From: Candidatus Ancaeobacter aquaticus
GTDB taxonomy: Bacteria > Auribacterota > Ancaeobacteria > Ancaeobacterales > Ancaeobacteraceae
Assembly: GCA_030765405.1 (NCBI GenBank)
Contig: JAVCCP010000071.1
Span: 72,615 to 136,614 of the forward strand
Reading direction: 5' to 3'
DNA: 64,000 bases
The position numbers and the translations under genes are program-made. The first letter of the stretch is position 1. Every line of letters begins with the position of its first letter. This document shows positions 1-8,597 of this stretch, piece by piece. The notes under the pieces were generated by a model. That model had not been told where the DNA came from and did not search any database. It saw only the letters and a list, made by a program, of their open reading frames with translations.

Positions 1-154
1 CCTCTGGCTTTACATATTTTATTGTTGAGGCGGGTTCTCTTAACCTGAGAAATCCATCAACTGATGTGTACACTATCCATATCATAGTAGCGACAAATAG
101 TAAGAATAACAGGCCAATAAAACTTAAAAGGGAATAAATGAGTACATACTGCAT
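1..154 (-). CDS. N-terminal fragment of a membrane-anchored protein, cut by window edge
   Basis: An open frame starts with ATG at 154, one base after the stop of the upstream ketosynthase, and is still open at the window edge (51 codons visible). Residues about 5-30 form one long hydrophobic segment (LLSFIGLLFLLFVATMIWIV), followed by a charged stretch with FLRLREPAS. I read this as a signal anchor. The near-zero spacing to the ketosynthase makes it the next gene of the lipid operon. I do not recognise the family. In aryl-polyene-type loci this position can hold acyltransferases or exporters, but nothing in these 51 residues decides that. Confidence 0.6.
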   Translation of the reverse strand, partial: MQYVLIYSLLSFIGLLFLLFVATMIWIVYTSVDGFLRLREPASTIKYVKPE

Positions 155-155
155 A

Positions 156-1448
156 TTATTTATACTTTTTTATTATTAATGATACATTTTGCCCGCCAAA
201 ACCGAATGAATTAGAGAGCGCAACGTTGACTTCTTTTTTGCGGGCAGTATTTGGAACATAATCAAGATCACAGTTAGGATCAGGATTTTCATAATTTATT
301 GTTGGAGGAACAATACCGTCTCTCATTGCGAGTAAGCATACGATTAACTCTACTGCGCCCGCTGCTGCGATAAGATGCCCAAGCATCGATTTTATAGAAC
401 TTATTGGAATGTTGTATGCGTTTTCCTCAAAAACCTTTTTTATCGCTAATGTCTCGACACGATCATTTACCACCGTCGATGTCCCATGCGCATTAATATA
501 ATCAATATCACCCGGAACCAGTCCCGCTTTATCAAGAGCCATTCTCATTGCCGCTATGGCGCCTCTCCCTTCAGGATGTGCATCTGTCAGACGATAGGCA
601 TCAGCTGTTGTTCCATAACCGGCCATTTCACCATAAATACGAGCCCCCCTGTTCAATGCATGCTCTAACTCTTCAAGTATGAGAATGCCCGCGCCTTCAC
701 CAATAATAAACCCGTCTCGCTGTCTATCAAAAGGCCTGCTTGCTTTTTGAGGTTCATCGTTACGGGTAGAAATAGCAGTGAGCAAATTAAAACCGGTAAC
801 ACCGAGCGGATGGATCATAGAATGCGTGCCGCCGCTTATCATAATATCGGCTTTGCCTGTTCGGATAATTTCCGCTGCTTCACCAAGAGATTGGCTACTT
901 GCAGCACATGCAGTGAGACAATTTGTATTTGGCCCGCGTGCACCAAATATTTCCGCGAGATGCCCTGCTGCCATATTGGGCTCTTGTTCGATTTCCATGT
1001 ATGGATGAAATTTCTCTAATCCCAGTTCCAGAAATTTTGCGGAACTGACAGATGTCCCATCATATGATTTACCGATTATCTCCACAAAATTAAAAAAATC
1101 TTGTTTCCCTTCACCTGAACCAAGATATATACCAAATCGACGTGGATCAATCTTTACTGAATCCAGGCCCGCATCTTTAAACGCTATATCCGCAGCCAGT
1201 ATGGCAAACTGAGTGTTTCGACCAGTAAACTCAACCCTTTGATTATGAGGATAATACCGCTTGAAATCAAAGTTTTTAATTTCCCCGGCAATATTGGTAG
1301 GAAAATGCGATGCATCAAAAAGCGTAATATAATCCACCCCTGATTCACTTTTACACATCCTCTGCCAGTTTTCCTCAACTCCCACACCGAGCGGAGTCAC
1401 CATTCCTACACCAGTAACAACTATTCTTCTGTCCATTTTTACACTCAT
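156..1448 (-). CDS. Beta-ketoacyl-ACP synthase (FabF-like), catalytic partner of a pair
   Basis: Condensing enzyme of the thiolase fold, 430 residues, expected to perform decarboxylative condensation of an acyl chain with malonyl-ACP in the cytoplasm. The full Cys-His-His triad is visible: Cys181 in TACAASSQ, His321 in NAHGTST and His358 in SMLGHLIAAAG. I start it at ATG 1448 (MSVKMDRRIVVTG) rather than at an upstream in-frame codon, because that start overlaps the stop of the preceding ketosynthase by one base (TAATG) and follows an AAAGAAG-like ribosome site. The tight coupling to a second ketosynthase with an altered triad suggests a KS/chain-length-factor heterodimer, as in aryl polyene and type II polyketide systems. 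That pairing is inferred. Plain FabF duty in membrane fatty acid synthesis is the main alternative. Confidence 0.9.
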   Translation of the reverse strand: MSVKMDRRIVVTGVGMVTPLGVGVEENWQRMCKSESGVDYITLFDASHFPTNIAGEIKNFDFKRYYPHNQRVEFTGRNTQFAILAADIAFKDAGLDSVKIDPRRFGIYLGSGEGKQDFFNFVEIIGKSYDGTSVSSAKFLELGLEKFHPYMEIEQEPNMAAGHLAEIFGARGPNTNCLTACAASSQSLGEAAEIIRTGKADIMISGGTHSMIHPLGVTGFNLLTAISTRNDEPQKASRPFDRQRDGFIIGEGAGILILEELEHALNRGARIYGEMAGYGTTADAYRLTDAHPEGRGAIAAMRMALDKAGLVPGDIDYINAHGTSTVVNDRVETLAIKKVFEENAYNIPISSIKSMLGHLIAAAGAVELIVCLLAMRDGIVPPTINYENPDPNCDLDYVPNTARKKEVNVALSNSFGFGGQNVSLIIKKYK

Positions 1449-2731
1449 TATATCTTCTTTATTATAAGTGATGCGATCTGTCCACCTAACCCAAACGAAT
1501 TCAGAAGCGCCGACCGACACTCTTTTTCACGCGGGGTATTCGGCACATAATCAAGGTCACAGTCACTATCTTTTGTTTCATAATTAATTGTTGGAAGAAC
1601 AATATTGTTCTCTAAGCTTAATGCCGCGGCAACAAGCTGTACTACACCAGAACTTGCCCCGAGATGCCCAATCATCGACTTGATCGAACTCATCGGTATC
1701 GAATATGCATGTTCATTAAATACATTTTTAATTGCTTCTGTCTCGATCTTATCTGCAATCTGAGTTGAAAGGCCATTAACACTAATATAATCAATATCGT
1801 CGTGATTACACTCGGCATCTTCAAGCACATTCTTCATTGAATATATGAGCCCATTTACATTATAATTATCGCCGTATACGCCTGCCGCATCTGATGCGGC
1901 ACCGTAGCCTGCTAGTTCAGAGTATATTTTAGCGCCTCTTTTTTTTGCGTGCTCATATTCTTCGAGAATAACAATGCCGGCACCTTCTCCGATAACAAAT
2001 CCATCCCTTTCTTTATCAAACGGTCTACTTACCTTTTGAGGATCTCTCGTATTATTCACTGAAAGACATTTTGAAAAATAATATCTCAGATAATTAAGCG
2101 GATTGACCTTTGAATCAGTCCCTCCCGCAATCATCATATCTGCATCACCTCTTTGAATTACCTTAAAAGCTTCACCTATAGCTTGTGTGCTTGCCGCACA
2201 CGCCGAGGTAATAGTATTGTTAGGGCCTTGTGTATTATAGCGTATTGATATATGACATGCAGGCATATTTGGGAGATACTGCAACATCCATAATGGAAAC
2301 AGCATATTCATACCCTCTGCGCCCCATTTCTGAATACTAAAATCAGCATTTTCATCTAATGAATTCTGAACTGACGGACTGAGCTCATCAATACTCATAC
2401 TTATAAGCGATGTCCCAAGACTTGTACCTAAACGGGTAGGATCAATTGTTTCAAAATCTATTCCTGCATCAGAAACGCCGAGTTGCGCGGCTGCAACAGC
2501 GAGCTGTATATCGCGTGCCATTACCTTTAAAGATTTTCTCTGTTGTATGAATTGTTTTGGATCAAAATTATCGATTTCACCAGCTATTTTGACTGGAAAA
2601 TCACCCGGATCAAAAAGTGTCACCGGAGCTATCCCTGAACGTCCCTTCGATAGACCATCCCAAAAAACTTCTTTTCCAATACCCAGAGGAGATACAACTC
2701 CAAGACCTGTTATAACTACTTTTCTTTCCAT
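1448..2731 (-). CDS. Ketosynthase-like protein with C-N-H triad, possible chain-length factor
   Basis: 427-residue FabF-type protein. Cys178 (TSACAAST) and the second histidine His356 (SMIGHLGAS) are present, but the first histidine of the triad is replaced: the usual NAHGTST reads SVNGLST, with Asn319 at the histidine position. In known type II systems the non-catalytic partner of a KS heterodimer loses triad residues, usually the cysteine. Here the cysteine stays and a histidine is lost, so residual activity such as decarboxylation or acyl transfer cannot be excluded. The stop overlaps the next KS start by one base, which favours equimolar synthesis. A clear AAGGA ribosome site precedes ATG 2731. 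Confidence 0.85.
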   Translation of the reverse strand: MERKVVITGLGVVSPLGIGKEVFWDGLSKGRSGIAPVTLFDPGDFPVKIAGEIDNFDPKQFIQQRKSLKVMARDIQLAVAAAQLGVSDAGIDFETIDPTRLGTSLGTSLISMSIDELSPSVQNSLDENADFSIQKWGAEGMNMLFPLWMLQYLPNMPACHISIRYNTQGPNNTITSACAASTQAIGEAFKVIQRGDADMMIAGGTDSKVNPLNYLRYYFSKCLSVNNTRDPQKVSRPFDKERDGFVIGEGAGIVILEEYEHAKKRGAKIYSELAGYGAASDAAGVYGDNYNVNGLIYSMKNVLEDAECNHDDIDYISVNGLSTQIADKIETEAIKNVFNEHAYSIPMSSIKSMIGHLGASSGVVQLVAAALSLENNIVLPTINYETKDSDCDLDYVPNTPREKECRSALLNSFGLGGQIASLIIKKI

Positions 2732-2738
2732 AATCCTT

Positions 2739-3224
2739 CTATTTCCTTAACATATCAAGTGATACGACTTCGTGTAATTTCAATAACGACAAAAATTCCC
2801 AGGTAAAAACAAAATTATCTTCAGGGATATTCATTCCCGGATCAGTTTTAAGACACACAAACATTATGCTTACCCTGGCAACTTCTTTATCGTTAACCTT
2901 AGCGGTACCCATTATACGTGCACCTTCTTCTCTCAACTCATCAATTTCAGCGTCGAGCACGACCTGATCTCCCGCACAAATCAATTCGTGAAATACCGCA
3001 TGCTCTATCTTCGCTAAAATAATCTTTTCTTTAAAATCAAGAGTGTATCCTAGCAGAATACCGCCTGTTTGTGCAAGAGCTTCTATTAATAATGAGTTAG
3101 GCATGACAGGATACGTAGGAAAATGGTCGGTGATATAGTCCTCACCAATAGAGACATTCTTTACCGCACGTGCAGATTTGCCTTTTTCAAGCTGAGTAAT
3201 TTTATCTATATGTAACCATCTCAT
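2739..3224 (-). CDS. FabA/FabZ-like hot-dog dehydratase, divergent
   Basis: 161-residue single hot-dog protein. The FabZ signature is recognisable but altered: HFPTYPVMPNSLLIEALAQ keeps the catalytic His (HFP) and Glu (IEA), while the usual GN and PG pairs are TY and PN. It probably dehydrates 3-hydroxyacyl-ACP or acts as a partner subunit to the canonical dehydratase two genes upstream. The C-terminal 25 residues extend past the usual FabZ end. It lies 7 bp before the C-N-H ketosynthase and 28 bp after the ketoreductase. No strong ribosome site is visible, so coupling to the upstream gene is likely. A thioesterase role is possible, since the two functions share this fold. Confidence 0.75.
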   Translation of the reverse strand: MRWLHIDKITQLEKGKSARAVKNVSIGEDYITDHFPTYPVMPNSLLIEALAQTGGILLGYTLDFKEKIILAKIEHAVFHELICAGDQVVLDAEIDELREEGARIMGTAKVNDKEVARVSIMFVCLKTDPGMNIPEDNFVFTWEFLSLLKLHEVVSLDMLRK

Positions 3225-3252
3225 AAACGCTTACTACCCTTATCGCTAGTTC

Positions 3253-4002
3253 TTATACAGAACCACTTAACCCGCCGTCGATCGTAACAACTTCACCGGT
3301 AATATAACTTGCATCATCACTGGCTAAAAACACAATTAATCTGGCACAATCTTCCGGCTTGCCGTAGCGTGCCAGCGGTATTTTCTTTATAATTCCATCC
3401 GTGGTTAACCCTCGTACAGCGCTACTCATATCTGTTTCAATCATTCCGGGCGCAACTGCATTAACATTAATATTCTTCGGAGCAAGCTCCAATGCTACCG
3501 CACGAGTAAACGCAATAAGAGCACCCTTACTTGCGGCATAATTTGACTGACCTTTCCCACCCCTTAAGCCGGAAAAAGAAGCAATATTGATTATTTTACC
3601 CTTCTTTTCCATCATCATGTGTTGGGCAACTGCACGGGTAAAATGAAACACGCCATTTAAGTTTGTCTGTATCACTTCATCCCAATCTTCCGTCTCCATT
3701 GAAATCAAAAGCATGTCCCGGGTAACACCCGCATTATTAACAAGTATGTCAATACGATCATATTTAGAAATTATGTCATCAACAATTGCCTCGGCATCTT
3801 CTTCCTTTTTTACATCACCCTGAGCAAGATGCCCTTTCCCGCCGATTTTTTCAATTTCTTGCACCACGTTTTCTGCCTGCTCTTTGTTTTTTACAAAATT
3901 AACAAAAACCGTGGCTCCTTCACTGGCAAATAGTAGTGCGGTCGCTTTACCAATTCCTCGGGATGCACCAGTTACTAACACAATTTTGTCTTTAAATCTC
4001 AT
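3253..4002 (-). CDS. 3-oxoacyl-ACP reductase (FabG-like)
   Basis: Short-chain dehydrogenase of 249 residues, the usual FabG length. The cofactor motif TGASRGIG is near the N-terminus. The NNAGV motif, a catalytic serine in NIASFSG and the YAASK tyrosine-lysine pair are all present, followed by PGMIETDM and the C-terminal TGEVVTIDGG. It is expected to reduce 3-ketoacyl-ACP with NADPH. It sits between two hot-dog proteins with gaps of 15 and 28 bp and has a GGGGGAG ribosome site. The local set KS/KS/KR/DH/DH/ACP makes a dedicated reductase for a specialised acyl chain more likely than the housekeeping FabG. Confidence 0.9.
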   Translation of the reverse strand: MRFKDKIVLVTGASRGIGKATALLFASEGATVFVNFVKNKEQAENVVQEIEKIGGKGHLAQGDVKKEEDAEAIVDDIISKYDRIDILVNNAGVTRDMLLISMETEDWDEVIQTNLNGVFHFTRAVAQHMMMEKKGKIINIASFSGLRGGKGQSNYAASKGALIAFTRAVALELAPKNINVNAVAPGMIETDMSSAVRGLTTDGIIKKIPLARYGKPEDCARLIVFLASDDASYITGEVVTIDGGLSGSV

Positions 4003-4017
4003 AACTCCCCCGATTAT

Positions 4018-4500
4018 TTACTTATGTTCATATTTACTGTATAAAACTTTGAATTTCTCTTTAGCGGCTGCTTGCATAATAGAATCATTTATGTCATTGA
4101 GTGGATTATATTTGGTTAAATTAAAATATTTCAGAGATATGCGCCCATTAACAATAGGCTTATCATTATGATACCCAACACCCTTAAATCGCGCAGTATC
4201 ATCTGTCATATCTAATAATTCTAGTTCTAACCGCAGCTGATCACCCGGTGTGATAAAACGAGAGTACTTTATATTTCTCGCTTCACCCAAAACAACTATC
4301 GATACCTTAAAATCCTTAATGAGACGAACAAGCCATCCACCGGTTTGAACCATCGCCTCAAGCATAAGTACCCCTGGCATCACAGGATTACCAGGAAAAT
4401 GATCCATGAGATATTCTTCACTCAGCGAAAGATTTTTAACTGCTGTAATCTTCTTATTATCTTCAATTGCAATAATTTTATCAATCAGTGTAAATTTCAT
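4018..4500 (-). CDS. FabZ-like hot-dog 3-hydroxyacyl-ACP dehydratase
   Basis: 160-residue hot-dog protein with the canonical motif HFPGNPVMPGVLMLEAMVQ, giving the catalytic His and Glu of FabA/FabZ enzymes. It is expected to dehydrate 3-hydroxyacyl-ACP to the enoyl-ACP. Together with the divergent copy at 2739-3224 it could form a heterodimeric dehydratase, as described for some aryl polyene loci; that part is inferred. The ribosome site is weak. The 135-bp gap upstream carries a modest promoter-like pair, so expression of the core FAS-like block may be boosted here. Confidence 0.85.
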   Translation of the reverse strand: MKFTLIDKIIAIEDNKKITAVKNLSLSEEYLMDHFPGNPVMPGVLMLEAMVQTGGWLVRLIKDFKVSIVVLGEARNIKYSRFITPGDQLRLELELLDMTDDTARFKGVGYHNDKPIVNGRISLKYFNLTKYNPLNDINDSIMQAAAKEKFKVLYSKYEHK

Positions 4501-4536
4501 TTCAATCCATGTTTATATCTTAAATGTATCCGTGAG

Positions 4537-4565
4537 ATACTATAACAAGAGGGATAATTTGACAA
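4537..4565 (-). promoter_or_regulatory. Possible internal promoter before the FAS-like block
   Basis: On the minus strand TTGTCA is followed after 17 bp by TAGTAT (or after 15 bp by TATAGT). It lies in the 135-bp gap between the lipoprotein at 4636-5541 and the dehydratase at 4500. The match is modest, so this is only a candidate. Confidence 0.3.
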
Positions 4566-4635
4566 TAACTTTTATTCACTCAAAATGAAGGATACACTAC
4601 CATCTACTGCAATACGTGCAAATCATTATAGATTG

Positions 4636-5541
4636 CTACTTTAGAGATATTGCCTTTACACTATCCACGCTATTACTATTTACAATTTTGACGAGAACTT
4701 CATTGTTAATCTGGTCACGGCTAAACGGCAGCTCAATTTTTCCTTTATAATGCTCCCCTTCAGCATGTGTTAAGGGATATCCTTCTTTACTATCATTGAC
4801 ATATACCATCACCTTGCAGCCATGATCTCCCACTACTCCCATGTCTATACGTACAGTATTTTTTGCCGTATTTTCAACTATTTCGTAAGAAACATCTTGT
4901 ATCTGTGGAGGAGGAGTGCTCAGGCTATTCTTATCCTTACTAAACGCATTAGCAATTGGTTCAGCACATTTTTTTGCAAGCTTAAATGTCAGTTTGTCTT
5001 CGAACTTCTTCTGCAAACCCTTGATTGGAGCAACTGCTGCAGCGACATATCCCGTAGGTATCCTAAGGAGTCCCGCATTACGATACTCTTCTTTTTCATA
5101 TTCTGTAATAATTTCAGCCTTATTTACATCCACCAAAACAATTTTTGCGGCAAGGGTTATGTTCGAATGAACAAGTGCGTACAACTTTGATCTCTTAGTA
5201 ATCTCACCATAAATAACAATATCCACTCCCAGCAGTTTTCCAATACGCACCATCTCTTCCAGGTCAAACTGGCCAATCTGTATACCCTGCTCGGCTAACA
5301 GGGAATCAACAGAAGTTTTTTTACGAATTATTAAACCGTCTTCAAGAAGATCAGTAGTAAATATTTCTCGTAACGTTCGCGCCATATCTCTCTTATCCTT
5401 ATGATCATAGTAAAATGGGCAAACGGCATACTTCAATGTATTTGATAAAACATATTCCTCTTGAACAGGTCCTTTTTGCGTAGAAGCACACCCTGCACAA
5501 AAAATAGTAACGAGCACTATAAGTCCAATTATTCTATTCAT
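4636..5541 (-). CDS. CsgG/TolB-N-like outer-membrane lipoprotein
   Basis: 301 residues. A signal peptide ends in a lipobox (IFCAGC, Cys18), so it is probably a lipoprotein. Residues about 35-200 resemble the CsgG/GNA1162/TolB N-terminal fold: a short beta strand with YAVCPFYYD, then a helix with the REIFTTDLLEDG pattern, then LLGVDIVIYGEIT. About 100 C-terminal residues form a separate beta-rich part. The start overlaps the stop of the preceding lipoprotein by 8 bp, so the two are translationally coupled and may work together. In this locus such proteins could help assemble or deliver a lipid product at the outer membrane; that is inference from position. Confidence 0.6.
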   Translation of the reverse strand: MNRIIGLIVLVTIFCAGCASTQKGPVQEEYVLSNTLKYAVCPFYYDHKDKRDMARTLREIFTTDLLEDGLIIRKKTSVDSLLAEQGIQIGQFDLEEMVRIGKLLGVDIVIYGEITKRSKLYALVHSNITLAAKIVLVDVNKAEIITEYEKEEYRNAGLLRIPTGYVAAAVAPIKGLQKKFEDKLTFKLAKKCAEPIANAFSKDKNSLSTPPPQIQDVSYEIVENTAKNTVRIDMGVVGDHGCKVMVYVNDSKEGYPLTHAEGEHYKGKIELPFSRDQINNEVLVKIVNSNSVDSVKAISLK

Positions 5542-6889
5542 TATATTCTTTCTTCTCTATACGATATGGAGAATATATATCCTCATCCTGTGAGGTCTGT
5601 GTTTCTATTTCGATTTCAACCGGTTCTGATGGTTTACTTTTATTACGATACGCATCTCTGACTACAACCTGATAATAGTATTTACCACTTTCTTTAAGCC
5701 CACTGTCAGCATATCGCAAATCCTGTGTTGTCCCAATATGCTTATATGTATCCCGATCACGATATGCACGATATATTTCATACGAGAACGATCCCTGTCC
5801 ACTGGGCGATGTATCCCATGACACAAGAACATTTTCGCTGTTTTCTACATTCACCCTCACATTTCGTGGAGCCAAAAGCGACTTTGCATAAATTGAGACA
5901 GGACCCGTAACCGGGACAATAGACATGCGCATATCATAACGGTCACCTAAAGTAAGCGTAATATATGCTTCTTGTACAGAATCATTTGTCATAACCGTGT
6001 AAGTTCCTTTATATACCCCTGGAGAGATTTCAAACATGGGTACACGTTCTATGCTTTCACCAATATTAAAAGATGCGTACAATTCTTTTTCTCCATGCAG
6101 CGTTATCTCAATAGTATCATACAATCCAAACTCCGTTTGGCCCTGTGGCTGTATATCAATTTTTTCAATCATCGGGAGATCTTCTGCAGTAAGTGTAATC
6201 TGAGGCAATGTTCCGAGAATTTCCCTATTAAACATATCTGCACACTGTTCATAGGAAAGCTCAGCTTTCGCACTTTCCATCTGAGACTCTATTAAACTCA
6301 CAAGTTCACTTGAATTTTCAAGTAACCCTCCAAGCATTTTCTCAAAATGCCGCACCTTCCAAAGCACCACATCATCTTTGGTCTCAACCATCTTTAACGT
6401 ACCCTTATACTCAGTATTCGAATATACTCCCCCGGTAAAATTTGCTGCACTTTCAATGTCCCCATACACAACTGCATCAACATGAAACATTTCACCGTAT
6501 GTGTGTGCAGGAACTTTATTAATTTCTTCAATAGTTACAATACCTTTTTCCTTTAATACAGCATCCACTTTATCTGGAGATATACACCTAAACGGCAAAG
6601 AAGACATTTGACTATAGAAATTTTTTCTTAATGGAGGAATAGAATTGATCTCTTCTTTTTTATCTTTTTTCTTTTTTTCTTCAACGAGAGAACAAAACGG
6701 AAGAATGGCAACCGTACGCGGTGGATCAGCGGTATATTGTGCAGATATCTCCGGCTCCGGTTTTGCATCATAAAAAGGGATGCTTACAGGACTTGCTTCC
6801 TGCACCCCGGCACAACCAGTCATCATGTATGAAACATACAGGAGGGCACCAGCCAGACACATTTTTTGAAAAGAAAAATATTTTTTCAT
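5534..6889 (-). CDS. CsgG-like lipoprotein with C-terminal fibronectin III domain
   Basis: 451 residues. The signal peptide has lipobox MMTGC (Cys26). Residues about 55-225 show the same CsgG/GNA1162-like pattern as the next gene (VAILPFCSL, FHVDAVVYGDIES) with a lysine-rich insert (EEKKKKDKKEE). Residues about 230-345 are beta-rich. Residues about 347-436 read as a fibronectin type III domain (APRNVRVNVENSENVLVSWD, then YEIYRA and YYYQVVVRD). Export to the periplasmic face is expected. Its stop overlaps the next start by 8 bp. It is probably a structural or scaffolding partner of the paralogous lipoprotein; no enzyme motif is visible. Confidence 0.6.
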   Translation of the reverse strand: MKKYFSFQKMCLAGALLYVSYMMTGCAGVQEASPVSIPFYDAKPEPEISAQYTADPPRTVAILPFCSLVEEKKKKDKKEEINSIPPLRKNFYSQMSSLPFRCISPDKVDAVLKEKGIVTIEEINKVPAHTYGEMFHVDAVVYGDIESAANFTGGVYSNTEYKGTLKMVETKDDVVLWKVRHFEKMLGGLLENSSELVSLIESQMESAKAELSYEQCADMFNREILGTLPQITLTAEDLPMIEKIDIQPQGQTEFGLYDTIEITLHGEKELYASFNIGESIERVPMFEISPGVYKGTYTVMTNDSVQEAYITLTLGDRYDMRMSIVPVTGPVSIYAKSLLAPRNVRVNVENSENVLVSWDTSPSGQGSFSYEIYRAYRDRDTYKHIGTTQDLRYADSGLKESGKYYYQVVVRDAYRNKSKPSEPVEIEIETQTSQDEDIYSPYRIEKKEYNE

Positions 6890-6952
6890 ATTTATTAATG
6901 AATTTCTTTTACGTTATTATTGTCATATGCACTTTTTTCAAAATGCACATTA

Positions 6953-7786
6953 CTATACCTTGTTATATTGATTAAGCCAACAAATAATATCATTATAAAA
7001 ACGATCTACATCTTTTTCGAATTCCAGGGTATGATGCGCGCCTGGATATAATACAAAACTTTTCTTTACCGAACTAAATCGTTTAAAAAGTTTTATAATC
7101 TTATCATTATCTACTATATTGTCAATCTCTGCCAACATAAGGAATACCGGGGGATTGACCTTCTCAGCTTTTTTATCAAGAAAGATCCCCATTCGTGCAC
7201 TCTCAAAGAATAGGCGAGCAGTAGCAGTTGAAAGCATTTTGGTGTCGCGCTCAATATATTCTATCCGATGAGGATTACTGGTAAACATTTCCGGGCAAGC
7301 AATCGGTATTTTAAACATTTTTTTTGGGCAAAACACCCTGTTTAGTACAACGGAAAGCTTTTCTGATAAAGGAATATCAACCTTTTCTTTTAGGCCAGGA
7401 GAAACTAGTATGACGCTTTTTATATCACGTGGGTACTTAATGACAGCCATTACCGCTAATTTTCCACCCCATGACACCCCAATAATATGTATGGGTTTTT
7501 CGAGATAGTCATTTCGAATAAGATCGATAAAAGCTTTCACATCATCAATGAGCGTCGCATATGACGAACAATCACCCCGAGCTTCATAATTCAACCCTGA
7601 GCCCCTTCGGTCAGGTGCATATACTGCAAAATTGTTCTGTGCAATATGAGTGCATGAACCGGTAAACCACTCGCTATGGCTCTGAATACCATGAAGATAA
7701 ATGATTACCGCATCGGGATCACTGCATCCCCAGAAACGATACTGCGCCGTATACCCGTCGCGCAAAACAACTTGTTTTATCTCCAT
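6953..7786 (-). CDS. Alpha/beta hydrolase, monoacylglycerol lipase-like
   Basis: 277 residues from the preferred ATG at 7786, which has AAAGGG upstream. The pattern is that of serine alpha/beta hydrolases: an oxyanion HG in YLHGIQSHSEW, nucleophile Ser105 in GVSWGG, an acid in AEIDNIVDN and a histidine in PGAHHTLEFE. No signal peptide is seen, so it should act in the cytoplasm. In this locus it could release or edit an acyl chain as a thioesterase-like enzyme, or hydrolyse a lipid ester. The substrate cannot be told from the sequence. Confidence 0.75.
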   Translation of the reverse strand: MEIKQVVLRDGYTAQYRFWGCSDPDAVIIYLHGIQSHSEWFTGSCTHIAQNNFAVYAPDRRGSGLNYEARGDCSSYATLIDDVKAFIDLIRNDYLEKPIHIIGVSWGGKLAVMAVIKYPRDIKSVILVSPGLKEKVDIPLSEKLSVVLNRVFCPKKMFKIPIACPEMFTSNPHRIEYIERDTKMLSTATARLFFESARMGIFLDKKAEKVNPPVFLMLAEIDNIVDNDKIIKLFKRFSSVKKSFVLYPGAHHTLEFEKDVDRFYNDIICWLNQYNKV

Positions 7787-7834
7787 ATATACCCTTTGCA
7801 ACACATGTATTAATTATGGGTTGAGGAGTAATCC

Positions 7835-8593
7835 TTAGAATATACCAAATGCATAGTTTTTGTTTCGCGGATTAAAATCTTCGTCAGTAAGTGAAGTGGA
7901 AAGATCAATATTCTTATAGGTAAAACGTTCAACTAAAGTATTATCCCAGTCAAATACCTGAATTCTTACCGGCAACCCAGTATCTTTATCGACATTAAGT
8001 ATCAGCCGATAACAATAATATCCTTCATCCGGCGGGAGAATGCGTTCAACTTTATGCGTATCTCGCTTCCCTATTTTCTCGATTCCGTGATACTCCGTCT
8101 TTAAATGCCCGTTTTCCGCCGCAAGCTCAAATTGCTGTATCAGTGAGGTCATCAAATTGTGCAACCCTGCGCTTCGTATCGAATGACGTGTATTGTCTTT
8201 CACATTACGATCATCCGGAGAAAGATTTATCGCTGGTAGAAACAGATTCAAGATCCCCCCGATATGAACCTTTAACTTATCATCGTTTTTACCCTGAACA
8301 TAAATCAATTCTCTGCCTTTGTGCGGATTTTTGATCCATTTCATATACACTTGAAAAGGTTTTTTGAACTTCATCTGGATCGTCTCTGGTTTCTTCATCT
8401 TCCCCTTGATCATTTCTTCTTTTACAAAAATTGCCGTATAATTATCAACCCTATCAAGAATACTTCGTGTTTTATGTAATTCCTGAACAACATCGTACGA
8501 CTCCTGATCCTGCCCATATGAAAGTCTTTCAACGGAAAACAAACACAGGCCTATTATCAGTACCGTAATCGCACTATAGGTTGCTTTTCTCAT
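7835..8593 (-). CDS. DUF1571 family periplasmic protein (LolA-like)
   Basis: 252 residues from ATG 8593, which lies 4 bp after the methyltransferase stop and has a good AAGGA upstream. An N-terminal signal sequence (about residues 7-24) predicts export. The body matches the DUF1571 pattern: YTAIFVKEE near the N-terminus, KFKKPFQVYMKWI, a GREL(I/L)Y segment and a beta-rich C-terminal half. It is clearly paralogous to the protein at 28092-28865. The LolA-like shape and its place in a lipid locus suggest a carrier that moves a lipid across the periplasm, as LolA-like proteins do in aryl polyene clusters. That role is inference. Confidence 0.7.
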   Translation of the reverse strand: MRKATYSAITVLIIGLCLFSVERLSYGQDQESYDVVQELHKTRSILDRVDNYTAIFVKEEMIKGKMKKPETIQMKFKKPFQVYMKWIKNPHKGRELIYVQGKNDDKLKVHIGGILNLFLPAINLSPDDRNVKDNTRHSIRSAGLHNLMTSLIQQFELAAENGHLKTEYHGIEKIGKRDTHKVERILPPDEGYYCYRLILNVDKDTGLPVRIQVFDWDNTLVERFTYKNIDLSTSLTDEDFNPRNKNYAFGIF

Positions 8594-8597
8594 TATC

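Noticed and set aside
156-1520. Longer N-terminus for the first ketosynthase
   Set aside because: The extra 24 residues come from reading back into the preceding gene and do not look like the family. ATG 1448 overlaps the upstream stop and fits KS proteins.
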